From Bacillota bacterium (GTDB taxonomy: Bacteria; Bacillota; Clostridia; Christensenellales; Aristaeellaceae): a DNA stretch of 64,000 bases. Every line of letters begins with the position of its first letter. Within the stretch, counting starts at the first letter, position 1. The stretch lies in NCBI GenBank assembly GCA_023411395.1, contig JAEYOV010000062.1:1-64000 (forward strand), given 5' to 3'. A program made the position numbers and the translations under genes. The notes under the pieces are model-generated. The model did no database searches. It saw only the letters and a program-made list of their open reading frames with translations, and had not been told where the DNA came from. Positions 15,081-22,886 of the stretch are shown piece after piece.

Positions 15081-16664
15081 TTACTTTTCCACGTACTGAT
15101 AAATTCGGGCCGCCCTGGCCTTGTAGGTATCCTCGGCCACGGGTATACGCTCCACTTCCACACCGTTTACCTTTTTGATAAGCTCCGAAGCCACCACATG
15201 GCCGTCGCGGGCCTTCATGGCGGTATATTCCCGGTTTGCAGCGTTCGTATATTTCCCCTGCTTATCCTGTACGTAATCCGGCATATCCGGAGCGGGAATC
15301 ACCCTGAGCTCTTTGGTAACAAGCTCATAGCTTACATCACCCAGCGAAGGCCCGTATATGGAAACCTCGCAATAAAAGCGCTTGCGGTTGGCGGGGTCTG
15401 TTTTCACGGCGGCAGTGATATAAAGATTGCCCTGGGTATTGTTCCTGAACACAAAGTCAATCTTCCGGTTGCTGGACATATAAACGGTGGCATCTTTCCC
15501 GAAGGGGGTATAGCTTACGGGATCAGAATGGGGTTCCCGGTCGATGATTTCAAGCCCGCCGCAGATGGCCGCGAGATACACCGTGGAACTGGCCTGGCAC
15601 ACACCGCCGCCTATACCCGTTGACAGTTCGCCATAGGCGTATTCGGGCGCGGGGAAAAAGCCGTTCTTTTCGGTGCGCGGGCCTACGATGCTGTTGAAGC
15701 TGAACTTTTCTCCAGGCTTTAAAACCTTGCCGCTGATCTTCGCAAAGGCCTGGCGGATGTTGTTGGTACGGTTTTCTTCGCTCTTTGGGTCTATGGGTGT
15801 AGTCGCCGTGTAGCGAAGCGCCACTGCTTCCTGAAGCATGGCCACCGTAACCTCCGGCTGGTTCAAGGTGGGTACAATCTGCACGTCGCCGCTTTCCATT
15901 GCGGCAAGCTTTTCAAAAATCTGCTGCTTCAAAGGCTCGACGTCCAATGTCCGGCCCTGTACCTCAGATACAAAGGTGAAAGGGTTCGTGGCGCCGGGAT
16001 TGAAGGAGAAGGAGGCATTTTCGGGAGCGCGGTAAAGATCGTTCTTCAATTGTACCAGCAGCGCGTCAACAGGCTGGGTGTTGGCGCCTGGCGTTGCAGA
16101 AAAAAACTTGTAACCCTGCGCCCCGGCAAGATCGATCTCCCGTTTCCTGTCGAACACCGTGCCCCTGTGGCCTATGGCCCAGGCTTCGTTCAGTGCCGTA
16201 TCCGTATCGTAGGTGATTCCCAGCATGGTGCTGTCAATCACGGCATATACCTGGTCCCTGGCCATCAGCCGGATGGACAGGCTATCCATCCTGTTTTTAG
16301 CGCCGGCCCGCACCAGGTCCACGCCTTCCTTGGCCGTCATGCCCCCCAGGGGAATGTTGTCCACAAACACGTTGGGCGCGAACAGGTTGTCGTAGGGCCG
16401 CACCTCCAGCCACACCTTCAAATAGAACGCGCCGAAGGCCAGAAGGCCAATGGCCAAAATCAGTAACAACACACGTCCCGCGCCGGACCTGTGTTTTTCC
16501 TTGCGTACCATTGCACCGTTTGTGGACTGTATATAACCGTTCATCCCAGGCCGCTGCGCAGGCCTTTCCTGCGGAACGGAGCCCTGCGGCTGTGCGCTCA
16601 CCGCGGGCTTTTTGGCCATGCGCCGGGTTTTCGGTTCGGGGGGGCGGTATCCTTGTTGATACAT
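15081..16664 (-). CDS. VanW family membrane-anchored protein
   Basis: The protein has 527 residues. A proline-rich, basic cytoplasmic N-terminus of about 65 residues is followed by one membrane helix (VLLLILAIGLLAFGAFYL), a peptidoglycan-binding-like region (about 95-290) and a VanW domain with the hallmark GEKFSFNSIVGPRTEKNGF and GIGGGVCQASSTVY. The C-terminal 80 residues include a segment resembling G5-type domains. The active face should be extracytoplasmic. The VanW family is tied to the cell envelope, but its biochemical function is unknown; the name comes from vancomycin clusters and does not imply resistance here. It lies 12 nt downstream in the same direction as the PHP gene region (28 nt gap). 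Confidence 0.88.
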   Translation of the reverse strand: MYQQGYRPPEPKTRRMAKKPAVSAQPQGSVPQERPAQRPGMNGYIQSTNGAMVRKEKHRSGAGRVLLLILAIGLLAFGAFYLKVWLEVRPYDNLFAPNVFVDNIPLGGMTAKEGVDLVRAGAKNRMDSLSIRLMARDQVYAVIDSTMLGITYDTDTALNEAWAIGHRGTVFDRKREIDLAGAQGYKFFSATPGANTQPVDALLVQLKNDLYRAPENASFSFNPGATNPFTFVSEVQGRTLDVEPLKQQIFEKLAAMESGDVQIVPTLNQPEVTVAMLQEAVALRYTATTPIDPKSEENRTNNIRQAFAKISGKVLKPGEKFSFNSIVGPRTEKNGFFPAPEYAYGELSTGIGGGVCQASSTVYLAAICGGLEIIDREPHSDPVSYTPFGKDATVYMSSNRKIDFVFRNNTQGNLYITAAVKTDPANRKRFYCEVSIYGPSLGDVSYELVTKELRVIPAPDMPDYVQDKQGKYTNAANREYTAMKARDGHVVASELIKKVNGVEVERIPVAEDTYKARAARIYQYVEK

Positions 16665-16692
16665 ATGGCTTCTCCCTGTTAAGCAGGTTCAT

Positions 16693-17577
16693 CTAGTGCG
16701 TATCATTTATAGAACGTCTAAAAGGCCCAATAACTTCCAACAATTTTTGCGCATCTTCCCCCGCGTCGGGCCAATGGGGAAGCATCGCGCCGATGTCCAT
16801 ATGCCTCCCGTCCTGACCATGAAAGTCGCTGCCGCCAGTCACCAGAAGACCGCTTTTTCGGGCCAGGTCGTCCCACGTCCTTAACATGGCGGGCAGGTGA
16901 GCGGGATGGTAAGCCTCCAGCCCCATCAACCCGTCGCCCTTCCATTCGTACAACAGCAGCCGCACATCCTCCGGGTCCATTTTCAAAAGCCCCGGATGGG
17001 CGATGACCGGCACCGCACCCTCTTCCCGAAGCAGCCGGACTACCTGGGATACTTTCCGCTTGGGCCTGGCCACAAATCCCGGCCGGCCAGGGGACAAGTA
17101 TTTTTCAAACGCGTCATAGATGCTATCGACCAAGCCCTTTTTCACCAGCGCCCGGCCGATATGCGCGCGCCCCAGGCTGTCCGCCTGAGGCGATGCAATT
17201 TCGTTAAGGCCGATGGACAAGCCAAGCTGCTGCAGCTTTTGAACCATCCGCTGCACCCGTTCCTCCCGTTCATGGCGCATATCCTGCAAAAGCGCGTACA
17301 GGCGCTTCATGCCCTCATGTATGCCATAGCCCAGGATATGGACTTCATTGTCGCCTCCGGCGCTGATTTCAACGCCCGGAACGATCAAAATATCCGCTTC
17401 CAGCCCAAGCTCACGGATCTTGTCAAGGCCGTCCAGTGTATCATGATCGGTGACGGCAAGAAGGCTGACGCCTTTTTCCACCGCCAGAGAGATGACCTGC
17501 GCCGGGGAAAGCTGCCCGTCGGAAGCATCGGTATGCACATGAAGATCGGGTCGGTACTGCATAGGGCCGGGCTGCAT
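16693..17577 (-). CDS. PHP domain phosphoesterase (RNase AM/YciV type)
   Basis: This 294-residue metal-dependent phosphoesterase has an N-terminal DLHVHTDASDG motif followed by AVTDHDTLDG, both metal-ligand signatures of PHP enzymes. Downstream His residues (IAHPGLL and GSDFHGQDG) complete the trinuclear site. Members of this subfamily process 5' ends of short RNAs or hydrolyse 3',5'-nucleotide bisphosphates; which one applies here cannot be read directly. The start at 17577 has AGGAGG about 7 nt upstream and is preferred to the internal ATG at 17562. It follows ftsH by 32 nt on the same strand. Confidence 0.85.
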   Translation of the reverse strand: MQPGPMQYRPDLHVHTDASDGQLSPAQVISLAVEKGVSLLAVTDHDTLDGLDKIRELGLEADILIVPGVEISAGGDNEVHILGYGIHEGMKRLYALLQDMRHEREERVQRMVQKLQQLGLSIGLNEIASPQADSLGRAHIGRALVKKGLVDSIYDAFEKYLSPGRPGFVARPKRKVSQVVRLLREEGAVPVIAHPGLLKMDPEDVRLLLYEWKGDGLMGLEAYHPAHLPAMLRTWDDLARKSGLLVTGGSDFHGQDGRHMDIGAMLPHWPDAGEDAQKLLEVIGPFRRSINDTH

Positions 17578-17609
17578 GAAGCGCCTCCTTCCGGGCTATA
17601 AGGGACGGG

Positions 17610-19619
17610 CTATATCTGCCCGCCCTGGTCCCCGGTAAGGATGCGGCGCATGTCGGGCTTGGGTTCGGGCCTGGGCGCGGCAGGCTTTTCTGTCTTATCC
17701 CCGGTCTTGTCGGGCTCGGGGCGCAAAGGCTTCTGCTCGGGTTCAGGCAGCTCCTTGCCTTCCATCAGGGCAAGGAATTCCGCGCGGGAGAGCGTTTCGT
17801 GCTTTAGCAGCGCGGCGGCCAGGGCATGAAGCTTGTCGATGTTGTCCCGAAGGATCTTGCGGGCTTTTTCGTAGCTTTCGTCCAGCAGCCGGCGGACTTC
17901 CTTGTCAATCTGATAGGCCACTTCCTCGGAATATTCCCTGGTGTGGCCAAATTCCATGCCCACGAACACTTCCTGGTCATTGCCCAGATAGATGGTACCC
18001 AGGGCGTCGCTCATGCCGAACTGGGTCACCATGCGGCGGCACAGCTCCGTGGCGCGCTTGAGATCCGAAGAGGAACCGGTGGTAATATCCTCCAGCGCCT
18101 CCTGCTCGGCGGCATGGCCGCCCAGCATCATGGCAATGGTATCCTTGAGGGCGTTGCGGCCCATATTGTCCCGCTCCTCGGTGGGCAGGGCCAGGGTATG
18201 CCCGGCCGCCTGGCCGCGGGGCACGATGGTGATCAGGTGCACCTCGTCACAGCCGGGAAGCTCATTACCTACGATGGCATGACCGGCCTCGTGATAGGCC
18301 ACCTGGCGGCGGTCTTTTTCGTTCACCTTGTGGCTGCGCTTCTCGGGGCCCATCTGCACGCGGGCGATGGCGTCAACCAGCATCTGCTGGTCGATTTCCT
18401 TCTGGCGGCTGCGGGCGGCCAGGATTGCGGCCTCGTTCATTACGTTCTCCAGGTCCGCGCCGGTGGCATAAGGCGTGCGCTTGGCGATGTTCTCCAGATC
18501 CACGTCACGGCCAAGGGGCTTGCCCCTGGAATGCACCTTCAAAATGGCAACGCGGCCGTTAAGGTCGGGGTAGTTCACGGTCACCTGCCGGTCAAAGCGA
18601 CCTGGGCGCAAAAGCGCGGGGTCCAGAATATCGCGGCGGTTGGTTGCAGCCATGACGATGACGCCCTCGTTGGTGGAAAACCCGTCCATCTCCACCAGGA
18701 GCTGATTCAGCGTCTGTTCCCGTTCGTCGTGCCCGCCGCCCAGGCCTGCGCCGCGGTGGCGGCCAACAGCGTCGATCTCGTCGATGAATACGATGGCCGG
18801 CGCGGCTCGCTTGGCCTGGTCGAACAGGTCACGGACGCGGCTGGCGCCTACGCCCACGAACATTTCCACAAAGTCGGAACCGGAAATGGTGAAGAAGGGC
18901 ACGTTGGCCTCCCCCGCCACAGCCTTTGCAAGCAGCGTCTTGCCTGTACCCGGAGGGCCCACCAGCAGCACGCCCTTGGGAATGCGGGCGCCCATTTCCG
19001 TATAGCTTTGGGGATTGCGCAGGAAATCCACCATCTCCCGCAGCTCTTCCTTTTCCTCATCCGCCCCGGCCACGTCGGCAAAGGTGATGCGGTTCTTGCT
19101 TCCGTCCACCATACGGGCCCGGCTCTTGCCAAAGTTCATGACCTTGCTGTTGCCCCCGCCCTGCTGGCGCATGATAATGACCCAGAAGAGAACAGAAACG
19201 CCGATAATCAGCAGGAAGGGCAGGAAATCCAGATACCAAGGGGTCACAATGGGGGCACGGTAGGCGATGCTGAAAGATAAGTCGCTGACGGAAACCTGGT
19301 CAATGGGCACGTTCCGTTTGGTGGCCTCCATCTGGCGGACGGTTTCGATAAAGTCATCGCCGATGGTGGTTTCAAAGTCATAATTCCTGTCGGGGAAGTC
19401 GCTTTGCGCCACTCGGGTGTTGCGCAGCATGCCAACCAAGCTGTTGTTGCGGATGGCCACGCTGGTCACTTCGTCATTTTTGATGTATTCCAATAATTTG
19501 GGATATTCGATCCTTTTGTTTTCTGTAAATCCAAAACCGCCGTTCAAAAGAACAGCGATGAGTATGAAAGCGCTGATGAGCACCACATAGCCCATAAAGC
19601 CTCTGGATGTCCGCTTCAA
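17610..19619 (-). CDS. ftsH: ATP-dependent zinc metalloprotease FtsH
   Basis: This 669-residue membrane protease degrades unneeded or damaged membrane and regulatory proteins. Two membrane helices (about 10-28 and 129-150) flank an extracytoplasmic domain. The AAA module has Walker A GPPGTGKT (221-228) and Walker B IVFIDEID (276-283), followed by the second region of homology. The zinc site HEAGH is at 443-447. The last 45 residues are a Pro/Glu/Lys-rich tail typical of Firmicutes FtsH. It is the third gene of the classic tilS-hpt-ftsH cluster and also has its own promoter in the 74-bp gap after hpt. Confidence 0.97.
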   Translation of the reverse strand: MKRTSRGFMGYVVLISAFILIAVLLNGGFGFTENKRIEYPKLLEYIKNDEVTSVAIRNNSLVGMLRNTRVAQSDFPDRNYDFETTIGDDFIETVRQMEATKRNVPIDQVSVSDLSFSIAYRAPIVTPWYLDFLPFLLIIGVSVLFWVIIMRQQGGGNSKVMNFGKSRARMVDGSKNRITFADVAGADEEKEELREMVDFLRNPQSYTEMGARIPKGVLLVGPPGTGKTLLAKAVAGEANVPFFTISGSDFVEMFVGVGASRVRDLFDQAKRAAPAIVFIDEIDAVGRHRGAGLGGGHDEREQTLNQLLVEMDGFSTNEGVIVMAATNRRDILDPALLRPGRFDRQVTVNYPDLNGRVAILKVHSRGKPLGRDVDLENIAKRTPYATGADLENVMNEAAILAARSRQKEIDQQMLVDAIARVQMGPEKRSHKVNEKDRRQVAYHEAGHAIVGNELPGCDEVHLITIVPRGQAAGHTLALPTEERDNMGRNALKDTIAMMLGGHAAEQEALEDITTGSSSDLKRATELCRRMVTQFGMSDALGTIYLGNDQEVFVGMEFGHTREYSEEVAYQIDKEVRRLLDESYEKARKILRDNIDKLHALAAALLKHETLSRAEFLALMEGKELPEPEQKPLRPEPDKTGDKTEKPAAPRPEPKPDMRRILTGDQGGQI

Positions 19620-19652
19620 AACTGGGTCCTCCTTGCATCGAATTGAAGTATT

Positions 19653-19681
19653 ATTATAGCACAGTCAATGAAGGAAAGCAA
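19653..19681 (-). promoter_or_regulatory. ftsH promoter
   Basis: On the minus strand TTGCTT (19681-19676), 17 bp and TATAAT (19658-19653) lie 34 nt upstream of the ftsH start, in the gap after hpt. This allows ftsH to be transcribed separately from tilS-hpt. Confidence 0.6.
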
Positions 19682-19693
19682 ATTCCCGGCTCC

Positions 19694-20251
19694 TCATTTG
19701 CTGTAAATTCTAGGGTGCAAAACACCGATATCAGGCAGGTTGCGGTACTTCTCGTCATAGTCCAGGCCGTAGCCCACCACAAAGGCATCGGGAATGGTAA
19801 AGCAGCAGTAATCGGGTTTCAGTTCCACCCCGCGGCGGGCGGGTTTATCCAGCAACGTGACGATTTTGATGGAGGCGGGACTGCGGTCTGAAAGTGCCCT
19901 TGTCAAATAGGAAAGCGTGAGGCCTGTGTCCACGATGTCCTCCACGATGAGCACGTCCTGACCCAGGATGTCCCTGTCCAGATCCTTCAATATACGCACC
20001 ACCCCGGATGTCTTGGTGGCGCTGCCGTAGCTGGAAATGGCCATAAACTCAGTTTTCAGCGGAAGGTCGATCTCCCTGATCAGGTCGGAGAAGAACAGCG
20101 CCGCGCCCTTCAAAATGCAAATCATCACAGGCTCTTTCCCGGCATATTCCCGGGTGATCGTCTCCCCCAGCGTTTGGATGGCCTGACGAATCTCCTCCCG
20201 TGTGATCAGAATGGATTCAAGATCGGCGTACATCTGCGCGTCGCTGTGCAT
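19694..20251 (-). CDS. hpt: Hypoxanthine phosphoribosyltransferase
   Basis: This 185-residue purine-salvage enzyme joins hypoxanthine or guanine to PRPP. The PRPP-binding loop LIVEDIVDTGLTLSY (101-115) contains the paired acidic residues, and KGAALFFSDL (48-57) is the second phosphate-contact segment. The C-terminal VVGYGLDYDEKYRNLP is the usual family end. AAGGAG lies 8 nt upstream of the ATG at 20251. It sits 15 nt after tilS, the conserved Firmicutes arrangement. Confidence 0.96.
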   Translation of the reverse strand: MHSDAQMYADLESILITREEIRQAIQTLGETITREYAGKEPVMICILKGAALFFSDLIREIDLPLKTEFMAISSYGSATKTSGVVRILKDLDRDILGQDVLIVEDIVDTGLTLSYLTRALSDRSPASIKIVTLLDKPARRGVELKPDYCCFTIPDAFVVGYGLDYDEKYRNLPDIGVLHPRIYSK

Positions 20252-20266
20252 AACATGATCTCCTTA

Positions 20267-21718
20267 TTATCTGTCTTGGCCATTTGATGCGTTTTCCCAG
20301 GGAAGCGGCCCCTTTACGGACAGGAGAACACCGCTTTCCGTATCGGGCCTGATGGCTGCCGTTCCCGACGGGCCGGCGCCGGGAACCCACAATACCTCCG
20401 TTCCCCTTGCCAAAAGGGGGAGCATATCCCGGAAGGGCCTGTCCACATGATGGTCGATGAGCATTTCCTTGAGCGGCTTTTTGCCTTCGCCGCTCAATAG
20501 CCGGAAGCTGTCTCCCGGCCGCCTGGTCCGAAGCACCGCACCTTTTATCATCCTTATGTCCAGCGCCTGGCGGCGGATGCCGTCCCCCAGGTCCATACCC
20601 GGATGCCAGGGTTCAGCGGTAAAAATGAAGCTTTCATACCGTGTTTCCCCCTCAGGCAAAAGAGGCGTTTCCAGCGGCGCTTTTTTCCCAGGGGGGATCA
20701 GGAAAAACCGCTTCGTGCTCCGTTCTCCCCGCATGTTTCCTGGAAGATTGACGGCCCTTATGCCGCTCCCGGCAATCAGGGCCAGCAGCTCTTGCGTTTT
20801 GTCAAAGTCCAAAGTTGTCATGCCCCTGTCCTGAGGAAGAGCCATCACGGAAACAGCTTGCTCCCAAAAGGCCCGGACCATCCTCCGCTGATAGGCGGGA
20901 TGCTGTTTGCCAAGCGCCTCCCTGTCCAAAAAGCATAATTCAGGTGACAGGTAGGCGTTGGTCCGGAGCCAGTCTGCTGTCTCTTCCCGCCAAAAGTCCG
21001 CCTCCTCCGCCATCAAAAACGATGCGCGGCCCATGGCCGCTATGCTGCCGGGGGCCAAGCTTTCTATCTCGGGCATCACCTGAAGGCGAAGCTTGTTGCG
21101 AAGGCTGCCGGGCTCTGTATTGGTCTCATCCTCCCGCCAGGCCAAGCCTTCTTCCGCAAGCGCCTGAATCAATGCTTCATGGCGGAGAGAAAGAAGGGGC
21201 CGCACCAGCAGCCCGCCCGCAAAAGGAGCGGCTTTCTCCATGCCCTTGAGCCCCTCGGGACCGCTGCCGCGAATCAAATGCATCAGCAACGTTTCCGCCT
21301 GGTCGTCTGCGTGGTGGGCTAACAAAATCGCGTCGCCGTTACACACCATCATCGCTTTTGCAAAACAGTCATAGCGCAGGATGCGGGCGGCTTCTTCCAT
21401 GCCGCAGCGCAGCGCCTTCATGGCCGCAAAGGCATCCACCGGGTACGCCAGCAGCGGAACATGCAGCGATTCGCACAGCGCCTTCACGAAGGCGGCATCC
21501 TTGCAAGAAGCCTCCCCCCGCAGGCCGTGCTCCACATGCACCGCGGTCAAAGAAAAATCATGCGATTCCCGCAAAAGGGCCATCCCGTTAAGAAGCGCCA
21601 CGGAGTCCGCGCCCCCCGACACCCCCGCCAGCAGCGCCTTGCCGCCGTGAAGGAGGCCGAGTGACTTAAGTTCCCTGTCAAGCAGCGGCGCAAGCCGGGT
21701 TCGCATGATGGTTTTCAT
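20267..21718 (-). CDS. tilS: tRNA(Ile)-lysidine synthase
   Basis: This 483-residue enzyme converts the wobble cytidine of the AUA-reading tRNA-Ile to lysidine, using ATP and lysine. The PP-loop SGGADS lies at 34-39, and the substrate-recognition and C-terminal domains follow. Its promoter (TTGCGT, 17 bp, TACAAT) ends only 6 nt before the ATG at 21718 and there is no ribosome binding site, so the message may be leaderless or start at the internal Met5 (21706). It heads the tilS-hpt-ftsH cluster. Confidence 0.95.
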   Translation of the reverse strand: MKTIMRTRLAPLLDRELKSLGLLHGGKALLAGVSGGADSVALLNGMALLRESHDFSLTAVHVEHGLRGEASCKDAAFVKALCESLHVPLLAYPVDAFAAMKALRCGMEEAARILRYDCFAKAMMVCNGDAILLAHHADDQAETLLMHLIRGSGPEGLKGMEKAAPFAGGLLVRPLLSLRHEALIQALAEEGLAWREDETNTEPGSLRNKLRLQVMPEIESLAPGSIAAMGRASFLMAEEADFWREETADWLRTNAYLSPELCFLDREALGKQHPAYQRRMVRAFWEQAVSVMALPQDRGMTTLDFDKTQELLALIAGSGIRAVNLPGNMRGERSTKRFFLIPPGKKAPLETPLLPEGETRYESFIFTAEPWHPGMDLGDGIRRQALDIRMIKGAVLRTRRPGDSFRLLSGEGKKPLKEMLIDHHVDRPFRDMLPLLARGTEVLWVPGAGPSGTAAIRPDTESGVLLSVKGPLPWENASNGQDR

Positions 21719-21724
21719 GCGCCT

Positions 21725-21753
21725 ATTGTACCCATTCCACCGCTTTGACGCAA
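21725..21753 (-). promoter_or_regulatory. tilS promoter placed at the start codon
   Basis: On the minus strand TTGCGT (21753-21748), a 17-bp spacer and TACAAT (21730-21725). The predicted transcription start coincides with the annotated ATG (21718). Confidence 0.55.
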
Positions 21754-21972
21754 GTGTTTGCCCGCATTTTTCTCACCTTCCTTTCCTATTTGCCATGCCT
21801 GTCCCCGTCCGTTCCGGAATGAGGGCAAACCGATTCTTTTTTTGACCTTGCACTGACAATATACCCATGCGCACAGGGATCGAAACTTTTTGAAATTCGC
21901 AGCAAATTAAAGATAATCAAAGATTTTCTATGGAATCGCGCACATGTTCCCCGGTTTTCGCCCAAATTTTAC

Positions 21973-22002
21973 TTTGACCTTCTTTGACCTTCGATGTATA
22001 AT
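21973..22002 (+). promoter_or_regulatory. hsp20 promoter with CtsR operator
   Basis: TTGACC (21974-21979), a 17-bp spacer and TATAAT (21997-22002) form the promoter. Overlapping the -35 box, TTTGACC occurs twice (21973-21979 and 21983-21989) separated by 3 nt. On the minus strand this reads GGTCAAA-GAA-GGTCAAA, the CtsR heptad direct repeat. A third TTTGACC lies at 21841-21847. The remainder of the 370-bp gap between tilS and hsp20 shows no gene. Confidence 0.8.
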
Positions 22003-22088
22003 GCAGCCATGGAAAGGGAACCGATACCAAAAGGGTTCCTTTCCACCCAACAAACCATGAACAAGACACTATTGAAGGAGGTTTACGT

Positions 22089-22562
22089 ATGTATACTTTG
22101 ATTCCTTTCCGTAGCCGCAGGGATGTGGGCCGGAGCCTGACCAACAACCTGTTCAATGACAACTTCTTTCGTTCCTTTTTCGACATGAGCGACTGGATGG
22201 GCAGCGCCGGCTTCCGCGTGGATGTGAAGGACAAGGCCGACCACTACCTTCTGGAGGCGGAGCTGCCCGGCGTGAACGAGGACCAAATCGACCTGACCGT
22301 GGACAACGATGTACTCACCATTACCGCCAACGCCCGCCAGGAACACAAGGAGGAAAAGGACAATTACCTCTACTGCGAACGCCGCGCGGGCCGCATGGAG
22401 CGCAGCTTCAGCCTGGAGGGCATCCAGCAGGACAACATCAGCGCCGACTACAAAAACGGCGTGCTCACCGTAAAGCTGCCCAAGAACGCCCCGGAACCCC
22501 AAAGAACCCAGCGCAAGATCGCCATCGGCAACGGCCAGGGTAAGATCACGGGAAGTAACTGA
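22089..22562 (+). CDS. Hsp20/alpha-crystallin family small heat-shock protein
   Basis: This 157-residue ATP-independent holdase chaperone forms oligomers that keep unfolding proteins soluble. An N-terminal arm (to about residue 42) precedes the alpha-crystallin beta-sandwich, with the characteristic ELPGVNEDQIDLTVDNDVLTI stretch and the late GVLTVKLPK motif, and a short C-terminal tail. GAAGGAGG lies 8 nt upstream of the start. It is monocistronic, preceded by a promoter bearing a CtsR box and followed by a long GC-rich hairpin, so induction by heat or protein stress via loss of CtsR repression is expected. Confidence 0.94.
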   Translation: MYTLIPFRSRRDVGRSLTNNLFNDNFFRSFFDMSDWMGSAGFRVDVKDKADHYLLEAELPGVNEDQIDLTVDNDVLTITANARQEHKEEKDNYLYCERRAGRMERSFSLEGIQQDNISADYKNGVLTVKLPKNAPEPQRTQRKIAIGNGQGKITGSN

Positions 22563-22578
22563 GAACGGTTTTGAGATA

Positions 22579-22618
22579 ATGGCCGGGGAAGGAGGTTTTT
22601 GAAAAACCCTTCCCCGGG
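22579..22618 (+). terminator. Long hairpin after hsp20
   Basis: A GC-rich stem (GGCCGGGGAAGG with CCTTCCCCGGGCC, one bulge) contains an inner TTTT/AAAA extension. No T-run follows, so it may act as a transcript stabiliser as much as a terminator. Confidence 0.45.
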
Positions 22619-22757
22619 CCCCATCCCAAATAACTTTAATAAGGACATCGCCTTACGAATATCCTTAAGAAGCATTTAGCTTTACAATAGATGGCGAAGG
22701 GCGGGGTCCTCCCGCAGCCAGGACAGGGAGCGGGTCCTTCCCCGTTCCTTTGCAACC

Positions 22758-22787
22758 GCCTCCGGCTCAAGTGCCGGAGGTGTTTTT
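22758..22787 (+). terminator. Terminator hairpin in front of the kinase gene
   Basis: The stem CCTCCGGC/GCCGGAGG closes a 6-nt loop and is followed by TGTTTTT. It precedes the kinase promoter at 22810-22840, which shows that the first in-frame ATG (22788) is not the translation start. Confidence 0.75.
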
Positions 22788-22809
22788 ATGTACTGTTTCG
22801 CAATGCTAT

Positions 22810-22840
22810 TTACAGGGAACAGTGATGTAGAATATAATGC
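22810..22840 (+). promoter_or_regulatory. Kinase-LRR gene promoter
   Basis: TTTACA, an 18-bp spacer and TATAAT lie about 50 nt upstream of the proposed GTG start, after the terminator at 22758-22787. Confidence 0.55.
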
Positions 22841-22886
22841 CAATAGAAGACATTTCCATATGTGCAAGCAAAGGGGAAGGCGTCCA

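Noticed and set aside
15081..16664. VanW protein as a vancomycin-resistance gene
   Set aside because: No vanHAX or vanRS genes lie nearby; VanW-domain proteins are common and unrelated to resistance in most Clostridia.
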